From Candidatus Bathyarchaeota archaeon (GTDB lineage Archaea; Thermoproteota; Bathyarchaeia; Bathyarchaeales; Bathycorpusculaceae): a stretch of DNA of 64,000 nucleotides. Below, in pieces: positions 1 to 8,750 of this stretch; within the stretch, counting starts at the first letter, position 1, and each line of letters starts with the position of its first letter. The translations under genes were made by a program, and so were the position numbers. Location: NCBI GenBank assembly GCA_026014735.1, contig JAOZHT010000004.1:281321-345320 (forward strand). The letters are read 5' to 3'. The notes under the pieces are model-generated. The model searched no databases. It was given only the letters and a program-made list of their open reading frames with translations, and was not told where the DNA came from.

Positions 1-461
1 GGCAGAAACAGGGTGTCGATGCCTGTTTTGGAGTAATATACGCCTAGGCAGTTGGGGCCCAGCACGCGGATGCCGCCTTTTGCTGCGGCAGCGATAACTT
101 GGGCTTCCAGGTCTTTGTTGCCGACTTCCTTGAAGCCTGAGCTGATGATAATGGCTGTTTTAACTTTTTTAGCCACTGCCTCCTCCATGACGGAGGGCAC
201 GATTTTTGCTGGTACAATTACAACGATGAGTTCGACTTCTCCGGGGATTTTGCTTAGGCTCTTGTGGCATTTGTAGCCTAAGATGGAGTCTTCGCCGGGG
301 TTAACTGGGTAAAGTTCGCCTTTAAAGACGCTGCGGTCCTTGTTGGTGGCGAGGTTTTTGAAGATGACATATCCTGCTTTATCGACTTTTTTGGTTGCGC
401 CGATAACCGCGACTGACTTTGGGTTAAAGAAGGCATCTAGCTTCTGAAGTTCTGCGTCCAT
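1..461 (-). CDS. Acyl/acetyl-CoA synthetase (ADP-forming), CoA-binding N-terminus, partial
   Basis: About 153 N-terminal residues are present; the gene runs off the window start. The protein opens with a FNPKSVAVIGATKKVDKAG motif, the CoA-binding Rossmann fold of NDP-forming acyl-CoA synthetases. It continues with the family signatures LYPVNPG, VELIVVIVPA, AIIISSGFKEVG and VLGPNCLGVY. These enzymes make ATP from ADP and acetyl-CoA (or another acyl-CoA) in archaea that ferment or use peptides. The start at 461 is the only ATG that gives the complete Rossmann motif. Whether the alpha and beta domains are fused cannot be seen here. Confidence 0.88.
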   Translation of the reverse strand, partial: MDAELQKLDAFFNPKSVAVIGATKKVDKAGYVIFKNLATNKDRSVFKGELYPVNPGEDSILGYKCHKSLSKIPGEVELIVVIVPAKIVPSVMEEAVAKKVKTAIIISSGFKEVGNKDLEAQVIAAAAKGGIRVLGPNCLGVYYSKTGIDTLFL

Positions 462-562
462 ACGTATCCCATCTTTTTCGGTAACTGCTTCTAAGGCACA
501 TTTTTATGTGTTGCCCTCTAAAAGTTCTCTCTTATCTTAGCCTAAATAGTTTTTCAGCGCTT

Positions 563-1411
563 TTAACTTTTAACGACCCTGCGCACCACGACCAGGGGCT
601 TATGCGTCACAGAAGCAAGCATTTCCCAGCTAACTTGATCCACCTCAACGTGGAAACGCGCAGCCATATCCCAAACAGTGGCGCCTGAGCCGGGTCCTCT
701 TGCGCGGTCAGCGATGTTAGTTATCGTTAAAGCTTGCCCCGCTGAGAGCTTGCAGCCCCAAACCGCCAGAGGCGTGGAGCTCCGCTTAAGCCGCAGCATA
801 CGCCCCAAAACGTAGCTGAAGACCCCGCCAAACGAATGTATGCCTATCAGGGGGTCTGGGCGGGGGGTGAAGTAGAAGTTGCGGAAGCGGTAGGTTTTGT
901 CGGTGTCAGCGACTACAACGCAGACGTTGACGCCGAGTTGGCTTTGCAGGTGAAGCTGGATTTTCTTTGCAAACCCCCCGGCGTCTTTGAGGGGCAGGCT
1001 CACGTAGGAGTAGGCAAGGTTTGAGCCGTCGATGCCGCCCTCTGACCCAAACAGCAGCGCCTGAAGCAGCCCCGCATGTTCCAGAGTAGCCTGCTTGTGG
1101 CGGCTCCCCGACGCCGAAGGATAATTTCGCAGTCGCTTTAGCAGTCGCTGCCCAAAACCGCAGAGTATCCCCAGCGGGTACCCCCATGCCCGCCGCATCC
1201 AGAACCCCGCGATGAACCGCGCGTTTGAGTTCGGCTTTATTCGTGATTCATCTTGGATGCAGCCTGTCGCCACCGCCAACGCCTTCTCGGAAACAACCAC
1301 GAAGTCGCCGTCTTGGATTTTGCCCTCCAGAGATCTGAGAATCTGTGCTAGGTAGTTGCTGTTTGGTTTCCAGTAGCTGGTGGAGACTGCTAAAGCCTGA
1401 TACCGGTGCAT
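563..1411 (-). CDS. Coenzyme F420-0:L-glutamate ligase-like (CofE family) protein
   Basis: A 282-residue protein. Near residues 35-55 it has GDFVVVSEKALAVATGC, the start of the CofE-type fold (GD.VVV.EK..S.AEG in true CofE). Near residue 125 it has EGGIDGSNLAYSYVSLP, and then a substrate-binding region with VVVADTDKTYRF. Real CofE adds glutamates to F420-0. This copy belongs to the divergent archaeal relatives, so F420 polyglutamylation is only one possibility. It is a single gene with no F420 biosynthetic neighbours in the window. Family assignment is fairly secure, substrate is not. Confidence 0.65.
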   Translation of the reverse strand: MHRYQALAVSTSYWKPNSNYLAQILRSLEGKIQDGDFVVVSEKALAVATGCIQDESRIKPNSNARFIAGFWMRRAWGYPLGILCGFGQRLLKRLRNYPSASGSRHKQATLEHAGLLQALLFGSEGGIDGSNLAYSYVSLPLKDAGGFAKKIQLHLQSQLGVNVCVVVADTDKTYRFRNFYFTPRPDPLIGIHSFGGVFSYVLGRMLRLKRSSTPLAVWGCKLSAGQALTITNIADRARGPGSGATVWDMAARFHVEVDQVSWEMLASVTHKPLVVVRRVVKS

Positions 1412-1486
1412 ATAGTTGGCACTGCTATTATGGTCTAATCTGCTTGCTTAATAAGCGTAAATAAAAAAGATGTGGAGAGTTGATGT

Positions 1487-1930
1487 TTAGGTTGGTACAA
1501 TGTAGTCGTAGTCGGTTTCGGTGATGGTTTCGTTTTGATATGTGCCTTGCCAATCGATGGTAACTTGGTTTGCAGTGTCATTGTAGACGGCGCTGATTGT
1601 GTAGATTGGGTCAAGAACAACAGGGTTGGTGATTGTTACATTCCAGTTTCCTGCAGTGTAGATGTAGGTTTCTGAGCCGACAAGCCCCGTTTCCTGTCTT
1701 CCACCGCTCCAAGTGAGATCAGTGGTTAACGATGCGATGTCTTCATGGTTGGCGGCAATATACGTCATCGCTGAGTCCCTGACGGTCTCCTGGACGACGG
1801 GTTCAGGGGTCGGAGAAGGCGTCGGGGTTGCCGCAGGCTGATTCAGCATTCCAGAACCCACCACATACGCTCCAACAACTATTACAATAACTACAATCGC
1901 AACAATTCCGAGTAATACCGATTTTTTCAT
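1487..1930 (-). CDS. Membrane-anchored extracellular hypothetical protein
   Basis: A 147-residue protein with a short basic N-terminus and one hydrophobic segment (about residues 5-27). A low-complexity PTPSPTPEP linker at about 33-45 is followed by an exposed domain of about 100 residues rich in Thr, Asn and aromatic residues. This is the usual build of archaeal surface proteins with an N-terminal anchor or uncleaved signal. No catalytic motif or named family was recognised. Confidence 0.7.
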   Translation of the reverse strand: MKKSVLLGIVAIVVIVIVVGAYVVGSGMLNQPAATPTPSPTPEPVVQETVRDSAMTYIAANHEDIASLTTDLTWSGGRQETGLVGSETYIYTAGNWNVTITNPVVLDPIYTISAVYNDTANQVTIDWQGTYQNETITETDYDYIVPT

Positions 1931-2081
1931 TTATTGTCCCTTAAGAAATGGAATTAGACAGATTAACTATATAGCGTTTGCCTAGCTGCCCTCAAAGGCA
2001 CCTGGAGACAAATTTTTTGTTCTGCTTGCGGATAGCTCCACAACCCGTTTAAGATAAGCATTTCTTTATAATGAATCAGCG

Positions 2082-3137
2082 TCAGAACAGGGCATAGGGG
2101 AACCGTTGGGCATTCTGGTGGAGTTTGCCTTTGATGGGGATTGTTTGTCCGCAGACGGGGCAATGCATGTCCTCGGTGAGGTTCCACTGGATTACATCGA
2201 AGGCTTCTCGGCGAATCACCGGGGTGTCGCAGTTGGGGCAAACCGTGTTTTCAGCGGGGTGGCCCGGCACGTTGCCGATGTAGACGTAGTTGAGGCCCTG
2301 GTTTTTGGCGGTAAGGTAGGCTTGCTCCATAGTCTGCACGGAGGTAGCTGGAACCGTGCTCATTTTGTATTCGGGGTGAAACCGGAGCAGATGAAGCGGC
2401 GTATCAGGCCCCAGATAATCCCTTACCCATTTAGCTAACTCGCGGATGCGATCCATCGAGTCGCCGCCGCCGGGCACAACCAGGTTGGTGAGTTCCAGAT
2501 GTACGCCGCAGAGTTTGAGTTCTTTTAGGCTCTCAAAGATGGGTTTCACATCAGGCACCCCCATGACGGAGCGGTAAAAGGCCGGGTCGGCGCCTCCCTT
2601 AAAATCCACGGTTGCCGCGTCAAGGTAGGGTGCGATGGTCTGGACAGCTTCGGGCGTCATGTAGCCGTTGGTGACAAAAGTGTTAAACAGCCCCGCCTGC
2701 CTTGCTAGCTTAGCGGTGTCATAGGCGTACTCCATGAAGATGGTGGGTTCAGTATAGGTGTAGCTTATACCCTGGCAGCCTGCATTCTGTGCGGCTTTAA
2801 CCACTTCCTCAGGGGGGAAATCTCTTCCGGCGACATCGTGGTCCTGGCTTATCATCCAGTTATCGCAGAATTGGCAGCGAAAGTTGCAGCCAGCCGCCGC
2901 AATCGACATCACCAAGGCGCCGGGGTTGAAGTGGCTGAGGGGTTTTTTGCCGATGGGATCCACGCCTGCGGAGACGGCTTTGCCGTAGTTGAGGGTGAAG
3001 AGGGCGCCGCCTTCGTTTCGGCGTACGAGGCAGAAGCCGGGTGCGTCGGGGCTGATTTGGCAGCGGCGGGCGCAGAGGCAGCATTTGGTTTTTTGGTCTT
3101 TTTCGCGGGTGTAGAGCATAGCTTCATGCAGAGACAT
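2082..3137 (-). CDS. amrS: AmmeMemoRadiSam system radical SAM enzyme (AmrS-like)
   Basis: A 351-residue radical SAM protein. The 4Fe-4S motif is CNFRCQFC (C84, C88, C91). The N-terminus carries a Cys cluster, CCLCARRC and GFC (residues 19-36), typical of the AmrS/PflA-like branch. Near the C-terminus CPNC and CPVCG pairs form a zinc ribbon. YTEPTIFMEYAYD is also typical of the family. AmrS is named for its co-occurrence with AMMECR1 and Memo proteins; neither is in this window, and the substrate of the archaeal enzyme is not established. It is a single gene with no clear Shine-Dalgarno (SD) site, so it may be leaderless. Confidence 0.88.
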   Translation of the reverse strand: MSLHEAMLYTREKDQKTKCCLCARRCQISPDAPGFCLVRRNEGGALFTLNYGKAVSAGVDPIGKKPLSHFNPGALVMSIAAAGCNFRCQFCDNWMISQDHDVAGRDFPPEEVVKAAQNAGCQGISYTYTEPTIFMEYAYDTAKLARQAGLFNTFVTNGYMTPEAVQTIAPYLDAATVDFKGGADPAFYRSVMGVPDVKPIFESLKELKLCGVHLELTNLVVPGGGDSMDRIRELAKWVRDYLGPDTPLHLLRFHPEYKMSTVPATSVQTMEQAYLTAKNQGLNYVYIGNVPGHPAENTVCPNCDTPVIRREAFDVIQWNLTEDMHCPVCGQTIPIKGKLHQNAQRFPYALF

Positions 3138-3257
3138 AACAATTCACAAAGGATAGAAAGAGAAAACGCTTTAAAAGCGTTAACTACAGGCGCTTGATTT
3201 AGAATGCTTGGTTATTGTAGAGTTGCCAGTATATTATGCTTGTTTAATGACTTTAAG

Positions 3258-3282
3258 TTTTTTTGAAAAACAAAAAGAAAAG
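3258..3282 (-). terminator. T-rich terminator of the his operon
   Basis: Just past the hisI stop codon the minus strand reads through two runs of T separated by single C or G residues. No strong hairpin precedes them. Oligo-T tracts are the normal archaeal terminator, and the next minus-strand gene begins about 100 bases further on, so an operon end here is plausible. Confidence 0.55.
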
Positions 3283-3615
3283 TTAGAGGAGTTTGTTGTA
3301 GAAGCAGCTGTATTCTCCGGTGTGGCAGGCTGGTCCGGTTTGCTCAACTATGTATAGCAGCGAGTCGTAGTCGCAGTCGGTGGCGACGGAGACGATTTTC
3401 TGTGTGTTTCCGCTGGTTTCGCCTTTCACCCAGATTTCGTTGCGGCTGCGGCTCCAGTAGGTGGCTTTCTTGGTTTTAAGGGTGAGTTCGACGGCTTCTC
3501 TGTTGGCATATGCCTGCATCAGCACCGCCTTGGTTTTAGCGTCCTGGGTGATGACGGGTATGAGTCCGTTGCCTTTGCTGAAATCAAGTTTTGCAAGTAA
3601 TTCTTCGGGGGTCAT
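3283..3615 (-). CDS. hisI: Phosphoribosyl-AMP cyclohydrolase
   Basis: A 110-residue single-domain HisI, which opens the adenine ring of phosphoribosyl-AMP in the third step of histidine synthesis. The metal-binding signature is visible: [12 protein letters not shown], then [13 protein letters not shown] with the conserved Cys and His. The protein stops after this domain, so it carries no fused HisE pyrophosphohydrolase. It is the last gene of the operon, and its ATG overlaps the hisF stop in an ATGA (4 bp). Confidence 0.96.
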   Translation of the reverse strand: MTPEELLAKLDFSKGNGLIPVITQDAKTKAVLMQAYANREAVELTLKTKKATYWSRSRNEIWVKGETSGNTQKIVSVATDCDYDSLLYIVEQTGPACHTGEYSCFYNKLL

Positions 3616-4415
3616 GTTCGTATAGTCACCCCCATCTTACGCAGGTAATCCTTCACAACTGGGACAGGATACTGGTTGTAGTGGAAAATCGAGGCTGCCA
3701 ACGCCGCGTCGGCTTTGCCCTCCGTGAACACGTCAAGCAGATGCTTAGGTTCCCCGGCGCCGCCGCTGGCGATGACGGGTACGTTGCCGCGTTCACTGAT
3801 GGCGCGTGTGAGCTCGATGTCGTAGCCGTCTTTGGTGCCGTCGCGGTCCATCGAAGTCACCAAAAACTCGCCTGCCCCCAGCTGCTCTGCTTGTCTGACC
3901 CATGCGAGGGCGTCGATGCCGGTGGGTTTGCGTCCGCCGTAGGTAACCACTTCAAACCAGAGTTTACCCTCCGCGGTGTCCACGGTGATTTTGCCCTCGG
4001 TTGGGGTACGGTTGCGTCTGGCATCGATGGCGCAGACCACGCATTGCCTGCCGAATACGTTGGCGAGTTCAGTGATGAGTTTGGGGTTCTCGACGGCTGC
4101 TGTGTTAACGGAGACTTTGTCTGCGCCGCTGCATAGCACCGCCCTTGCGTCTGCTACGCTTCGGATGCCGCCTCCGACGGTGAAGGGGATGCTGATGGTT
4201 TTGGCGACGCCCTCCACGTATCGGCGCATAATGTCGCGTTTCTCGCTGGATGCAGTGATGTCGAGGAAGACAAGTTCGTCGGCTCCGTCGTCGCTGTAGC
4301 GCTTGGCCATCTCCACGGGGTCGCCTGCGCATTTGGGGTTAAGGAAATTTATGCATTTAACGACTTTTCCGTGGTCCACATCGAGGCAGGGCACGATTCT
4401 TTTTGCAAGCGGCAT
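3612..4415 (-). CDS. hisF: Imidazole glycerol phosphate synthase, cyclase subunit
   Basis: A 267-residue TIM barrel. The start [20 protein letters not shown] carries the first catalytic Asp (D12). [13 protein letters not shown]-type and GGGIRS motifs, and the second Asp in [12 protein letters not shown], are also visible. HisF takes ammonia from HisH and makes IGP and AICAR. It is translationally coupled to hisI and lies 3 bases behind hisA. Length is normal for the family. Confidence 0.97.
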   Translation of the reverse strand: MPLAKRIVPCLDVDHGKVVKCINFLNPKCAGDPVEMAKRYSDDGADELVFLDITASSEKRDIMRRYVEGVAKTISIPFTVGGGIRSVADARAVLCSGADKVSVNTAAVENPKLITELANVFGRQCVVCAIDARRNRTPTEGKITVDTAEGKLWFEVVTYGGRKPTGIDALAWVRQAEQLGAGEFLVTSMDRDGTKDGYDIELTRAISERGNVPVIASGGAGEPKHLLDVFTEGKADAALAASIFHYNQYPVPVVKDYLRKMGVTIRT

Positions 4416-4418
4416 CTT

Positions 4419-5147
4419 TTAGGCTCCTATCTTCTCTAAAGCTTCCTTCAAAGTGAACCTTCCCTCATATAGGGCTTTTCCAATAACTGCGCCGCTGCAG
4501 CCGATTTCTTTAAGCGCCGCGAGGTCGCCGATGGTGCCGATTCCGCCTGCCGCGATGATTTTGGCTTTAGGGTACTGGGCTGCGAAGCTGAGCGTCTGCA
4601 AGTCGGGCCCTGTTAGCATCCCATCCTGCACGATGCTGGTTACAAGGAAAGTTTCGACTCCAAGCTCGGCGTATTTCTCCAGCGCCATCTCCACAGTCAT
4701 GGGGGTCTCGGTTTGCCATCCCTCCACCATGATGCGGCCGTCACGGTTGTCAAGGGCAACGATGACGGAGTCATATCCAAACCGCTTCTGGATTTGCTCG
4801 ATTACGGCGGGGTCACTGAAGGCTAAGGAGCCCAAAATGACCTGTGCGACGCCTACCTTGAGAAGCTTCTCCGCGACCTCGTAGCTGCGTATGCCTCCGC
4901 CCACCTGAATGGGCAAGGAAACGTTTTTTGCGATTTCCGCGATGACGTCACGGTTATCTGCGATGCCAAACGCTGCGTCGAGGTCGATGATGTGGAGTTT
5001 GCCTGCGCCTTCGTTGCGCCACCGCTCCGCTGCCTGCAGGGGTTTGCCGAATTGTTCGGTGTAGACTTTGGCGGTTTCGGCTTTGCCTCGGGTTAAACGC
5101 ACGATTTCTTTGCCCATAAGGTCAATTGCGGGAATAAGCTGCATCAA
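4419..5147 (-). CDS. hisA: ProFAR isomerase (HisA)
   Basis: A 242-residue half-barrel duplication, homologous to HisF. It isomerises ProFAR to PRFAR. Motifs are LIPAIDLMGKEIVRL with the catalytic Asp8, IQVGGGIRSYE, and a second active-site Asp in VTSIVQDGMLTGPD. AAGGIGTIGDL and GAVIGKALYEG close the phosphate sites. It sits between hisH and hisF with a 1-3 base gap on each side. TACK archaea can use one enzyme for HisA and TrpF, but nothing here tests that. Confidence 0.96.
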   Translation of the reverse strand: MMQLIPAIDLMGKEIVRLTRGKAETAKVYTEQFGKPLQAAERWRNEGAGKLHIIDLDAAFGIADNRDVIAEIAKNVSLPIQVGGGIRSYEVAEKLLKVGVAQVILGSLAFSDPAVIEQIQKRFGYDSVIVALDNRDGRIMVEGWQTETPMTVEMALEKYAELGVETFLVTSIVQDGMLTGPDLQTLSFAAQYPKAKIIAAGGIGTIGDLAALKEIGCSGAVIGKALYEGRFTLKEALEKIGA

Positions 5148-5148
5148 A

Positions 5149-5754
5149 TCACCTTACAACTGCCCGCGCAAAGTTTTTAAGGATTTTCAGGCCGACGTCG
5201 CCTGATTTTTCGGGGTGGAACTGGGTGCCGTAGATGTTGCCTTTGGCGACTGCGCTGGTGAAGGTTGTGCCGTACTCGGTTCTGGCAACCACTATACTTT
5301 GGTCTTTGGGCGCGGGGTAGAGGCTGTGGACGAAGTAAACGTAGGTGCCCTCGTCGATGCCGTCGAAGAGCGGGTTGGCTTTGGTGAAGCTCAGGGTGTT
5401 CCAGCCCATATGCGGCACCTTCACGGTAGATGGCAACTGCATGTTTCTGCCGCCGAAGAAGCCTAAGCCCTCGCCGGGGCCCTCCTCGCTGGATTCAAAG
5501 AACAACTGCAGCCCCAAGCATATGCCTAACAGCGGCGTGCCCTCTGAGACTTTAGCCTGCAGGGTCTCTTTGACTTTGCCCAGTTGCTCAAGCGCGGCGG
5601 TGAAGCTGCCTACGCCGGGCAATGCGATGGCATCTGCGCCTTTAAGGTCCGCGGCGGTGGTGCCGATGGATGCATCTAAGCCTGCTTTCTCCAGCGCGGT
5701 TTTGAGGCTCAGCAAGTTGCCTACGCCATAGTCGAATATGACTGCGTTTGCCAC
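5149..5754 (-). CDS. hisH: Imidazole glycerol phosphate synthase, glutaminase subunit
   Basis: A 201-residue class I glutamine amidotransferase that delivers ammonia to HisF. The triad is visible: C79 in LLGICLGLQLF, and H180 and E182 in FHPEKSGD. The oxyanion segment is ALPGVGSF. It follows hisB by one base and precedes hisA by one base, consistent with co-translation of the HisH and HisF subunits. Confidence 0.96.
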   Translation of the reverse strand: MANAVIFDYGVGNLLSLKTALEKAGLDASIGTTAADLKGADAIALPGVGSFTAALEQLGKVKETLQAKVSEGTPLLGICLGLQLFFESSEEGPGEGLGFFGGRNMQLPSTVKVPHMGWNTLSFTKANPLFDGIDEGTYVYFVHSLYPAPKDQSIVVARTEYGTTFTSAVAKGNIYGTQFHPEKSGDVGLKILKNFARAVVR

Positions 5755-5755
5755 G

Positions 5756-6331
5756 CTACATGGCTCCTTTGCTGCTGGGGACGCCTCTGCGGCGGGGATC
5801 CTGGGCGATGGCTTGGCGCAGCGAAAGCGCGAGGGCTTTGGTGGCGGCTTCGGCTTTGTGGTGGTCGTTGCTGCCGTATTCCACGTAGATGTGCACGTTA
5901 GCCTGCAGGGTCTGGGTTAGGGACTCGTAGAAGTGCACGATGTCTTCGGTGGGCATTTCCTCCACTTTTCGTCCTTTGAGTTTGAGGTTGATTACGAAGT
6001 AGGGGCGCTTCACTAGGTCCACGGCGCAGAATGCCAACGAGCAATCCATGGGGGCGGCGGCGTTGCCGAAGCGTGCGATGCCTTCGCGGCTGCCCAGCGC
6101 CTTGTTTAGGGCTTCGCCTAAGCCGAGGGCGAGGTCTTCGACCATGTGGTGAACGAGGTCGCCTTCCACGGAGGCTTCGATGTCGATTAGGCTATGCGTG
6201 GCCAGCGAGGTGAGCATGTGGCTTAGGAACGGCACGGGTGTTTTGATTTGGGCTTTGCCTTCGCCGTCTAGGTTCACTTTGACTTTCACGGTGGTTTCTT
6301 TGGTTTTTCGAGTAACCTCTTCTGTCCTCAT
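5756..6331 (-). CDS. hisB: Imidazoleglycerol-phosphate dehydratase
   Basis: A 191-residue monofunctional HisB with no phosphatase domain. It dehydrates IGP to imidazole acetol phosphate. The two halves of the fold carry the manganese ligands in FLSHMLTSLATHSLID and VHHMVEDLALGLGEAL, then in DIVHFYESL and GSNDHHKAEA. It overlaps the hisC stop by 4 bp (ATGA). Because the phosphatase domain is missing, histidinol-phosphate phosphatase must be encoded elsewhere, possibly by the IMPase-family gene at 52587-53411. Confidence 0.96.
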   Translation of the reverse strand: MRTEEVTRKTKETTVKVKVNLDGEGKAQIKTPVPFLSHMLTSLATHSLIDIEASVEGDLVHHMVEDLALGLGEALNKALGSREGIARFGNAAAPMDCSLAFCAVDLVKRPYFVINLKLKGRKVEEMPTEDIVHFYESLTQTLQANVHIYVEYGSNDHHKAEAATKALALSLRQAIAQDPRRRGVPSSKGAM

Positions 6332-7452
6332 GTTTTGTCACCTTGAATATCCTTTAATGCCTCAATCAGCTTCGCATTCATCGCGGGCAACCCCACGGTA
6401 ACGCGGAAGCAGTTGGGGTAGCTGAGTAATTTGCCCCACTTCTTGAGCATGATGCCCCGCGCCAGAAGCTTCTCGTAGACTTCATCAGCGGGTCGGGCGG
6501 TGTTGATGAGCACAAAGTCCGCCTGCGAAGGAAATGCTTGTACGCCCTCAATCTGGTTAAGTTGCTTTATGAGTTTTCCCCGCTCCTCTACAAGCGCCGC
6601 TACTGCTGTCCGTTCGATGTCTTGGTTTTGGAGCATCTTGATGCCCATGCGAATCGTGAAGCCGCTCACAGGATAGGGCAACGGCGCTTTTTCTCGGAGG
6701 ATTGTGGCAAGCGGGGGGTTTGCAACTGCGTAGCCCAGACGCAGCATCGCAAGTCCGAAGGCTTTGCTAAACGTGCGTAGGATTATCATGTTGGGGAATT
6801 CTCGGATGCGCTTCACGAAGCTGTAGTCGGCGAATTCTCCGTAGGCTTCGTCGAGGATGACTATGCCGGGGAACGCTTTTGCCAGCTTTTCGATGTCTTG
6901 TGGCTTCATCTGGTTGCTGGTGGGGTTGTTGGGGCTGCAGATGTAGAGTAAACGCGTCTTATCCGAGAAAACCGCCAGCATGCCCTCAACGTCCAGCTGG
7001 AAGTCGCTTTTCAGCGGTACAGTTACGTAGTCGCCTTCTTGGCGCTTCACGCAGAGCCGCGGAATCGCAAAGGTGGGCGTAAACGAGACGGCGACGTCGC
7101 CTTTCTCGATGAAGAGCCGCACTACGCGGTCGATTAATTCGTCGCCTGCGTTGCTTATCGCCAAGTAATCCGCGGGCACCCCCATGTAGCCGGTGAGTTC
7201 CTCTCGAAGCTTGGATTCCTCATCCTCGGGGTACATGCGCAAATCGATTTCTTCTGCCAGCTCCTTCATCAGCTGGGTCTGCCTTGCGCGGTCAACGAAG
7301 AGGTTCTCGTTGAAGTTCAGCTTCACAATTTCCGATTCATCCACGCCAAGCCGCTTCGCTATGGTTTCGGGTGTAGCGCCGGCGCTGTAGCAGTCAATGG
7401 CCTCCAGCTTCTTGAGTTTCTGCTCTAGCCAAGCCTGGTAAGATGCGCTCAT
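6328..7452 (-). CDS. hisC: Histidinol-phosphate aminotransferase
   Basis: A 374-residue fold-type I PLP aminotransferase. The PLP lysine is in LRTFSKAFGLAMLRLGYA, and YICSPNNPTSN and VILDEAYGEF are the other PLP-binding motifs. The N-terminal LNFNENLF is the HisC substrate loop. It overlaps both neighbours by 4 bp. Length is normal. Confidence 0.95.
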   Translation of the reverse strand: MSASYQAWLEQKLKKLEAIDCYSAGATPETIAKRLGVDESEIVKLNFNENLFVDRARQTQLMKELAEEIDLRMYPEDEESKLREELTGYMGVPADYLAISNAGDELIDRVVRLFIEKGDVAVSFTPTFAIPRLCVKRQEGDYVTVPLKSDFQLDVEGMLAVFSDKTRLLYICSPNNPTSNQMKPQDIEKLAKAFPGIVILDEAYGEFADYSFVKRIREFPNMIILRTFSKAFGLAMLRLGYAVANPPLATILREKAPLPYPVSGFTIRMGIKMLQNQDIERTAVAALVEERGKLIKQLNQIEGVQAFPSQADFVLINTARPADEVYEKLLARGIMLKKWGKLLSYPNCFRVTVGLPAMNAKLIEALKDIQGDKT

Positions 7453-8750
7453 TGCCCAAACCTCGCGGCTACGGCCTTGTAGTGGTTGGGAAGGTTCTCT
7501 GTGTCCGTTAGAACTTTAATTTGCGCTTTGACTTTCTCGAGGCCCTCGCGGCTGCATTCTGCGATGCTGACTCGCCGCATAAAATCCACTGCGGAGAGCC
7601 CCGAGAAGGCATGTGCAAAGCCGCCTGTAGGCAACACATGGTTGGTTCCGCTGGCGTAGTCGCTTAGGGGCACGGGGCTGTAGGGGCCGATGAGGATTAA
7701 GCCTGCGACGAGGCGCCCGGCGAGGACGCTGGCGTCTTTTGTTAGGACTTCAAGGTGCTCGGCGGCGAATTGATTAGTTAACTTCACTGCTTCATCAAGG
7801 TCTTTGCAGACCACTATGAAGCCGTATTTGCTGAGGGATTCAGCGATTTTATCTGCTCTGGGCGCCACCGCGGTGAATGCTGCAAGGTTCTCCTGGACCT
7901 GCGTGGCAAGCTTGGCGGAGGGAGTTATAAGCGCCGCGACGCTGTCGGTGCCGTGTTCCGCCTGAGAAATCATGTCGTAGGCGATTAGCCGCGCATCTGC
8001 TGCTTCATCTGCCAGCACCAGCACTTCGCTGGGACCTGCCGGCATATCTATGGCGACGTCCTGGGAAACCTGCACTTTGGCGGCGGTGACGTATTTGCTG
8101 CCTGGACCCACAATCTTGCGGACAGGCGCTATCGTTTTTGTGCCATACGCGAGTGCGGCGATGGCTTGGGCGCCGCCGACCTTGTAGACCTCGTCTACAC
8201 CGCAGATGCCACAGGCAACCAGAACCAGCGGATTCACCTTGCCAGCCGCGTCGGAGGGCGAGCAAACCACGATTCGGCGGACACCTGCGATTTTAGCGAC
8301 AAGCGCAGTCATCACGACAGTGCTGGGGTAAGCGGCTTGCCCGCCGGGCACGTAGCAGCCGACGCTTTCGATGGGACGCAGCACAGTCTGAACCATGATG
8401 CCCTCGTTGAAGGCTCGCACGTCGCTGCTGGATAAAAGCTGCCTCTGAAAGACGCTTACCCGTTTCTTCATGAATTCTATGGCGGCGACCTGCTGGGGGC
8501 TGACTTTGCCGTAGGCTTCCTCGACCTCTTCGGGGGTAACTCGGAGGGTTTCGGCTGTGAGGTTAGCGTTGTCGAATCGGAAGGCAAAGTCAAGGAGCGC
8601 ATTGTCTCCTTCGGCTTTAACTTGGGCTATGATGGCTTGGACGCGGGCTTCCAGTTCGCCTGTGGCTTTCTGGTCCACCTGCTGGCGCCGATACCAGTCA
8701 GCGGGTAAATTCTTTGATTCCCAAACTTTTACTGCTGGTCCTTCCTGCAT
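7449..8750 (-). CDS. hisD: Histidinol dehydrogenase
   Basis: A 433-residue zinc enzyme that oxidises histidinol to histidine with two NAD. Visible motifs are GCYVPGGQAAYPSTV, ASGTNHVLPTGG near the C-terminus, and the signature around VGPGSKYVTAAKVQVS with IDMPAGPSEVLV. The catalytic pair sits in NQFAAEHLEV. The start overlaps hisG by 22 bp. An internal start could shorten that overlap, but no other ATG lies near the first conserved block. Confidence 0.96.
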   Translation of the reverse strand: MQEGPAVKVWESKNLPADWYRRQQVDQKATGELEARVQAIIAQVKAEGDNALLDFAFRFDNANLTAETLRVTPEEVEEAYGKVSPQQVAAIEFMKKRVSVFQRQLLSSSDVRAFNEGIMVQTVLRPIESVGCYVPGGQAAYPSTVVMTALVAKIAGVRRIVVCSPSDAAGKVNPLVLVACGICGVDEVYKVGGAQAIAALAYGTKTIAPVRKIVGPGSKYVTAAKVQVSQDVAIDMPAGPSEVLVLADEAADARLIAYDMISQAEHGTDSVAALITPSAKLATQVQENLAAFTAVAPRADKIAESLSKYGFIVVCKDLDEAVKLTNQFAAEHLEVLTKDASVLAGRLVAGLILIGPYSPVPLSDYASGTNHVLPTGGFAHAFSGLSAVDFMRRVSIAECSREGLEKVKAQIKVLTDTENLPNHYKAVAARFGQ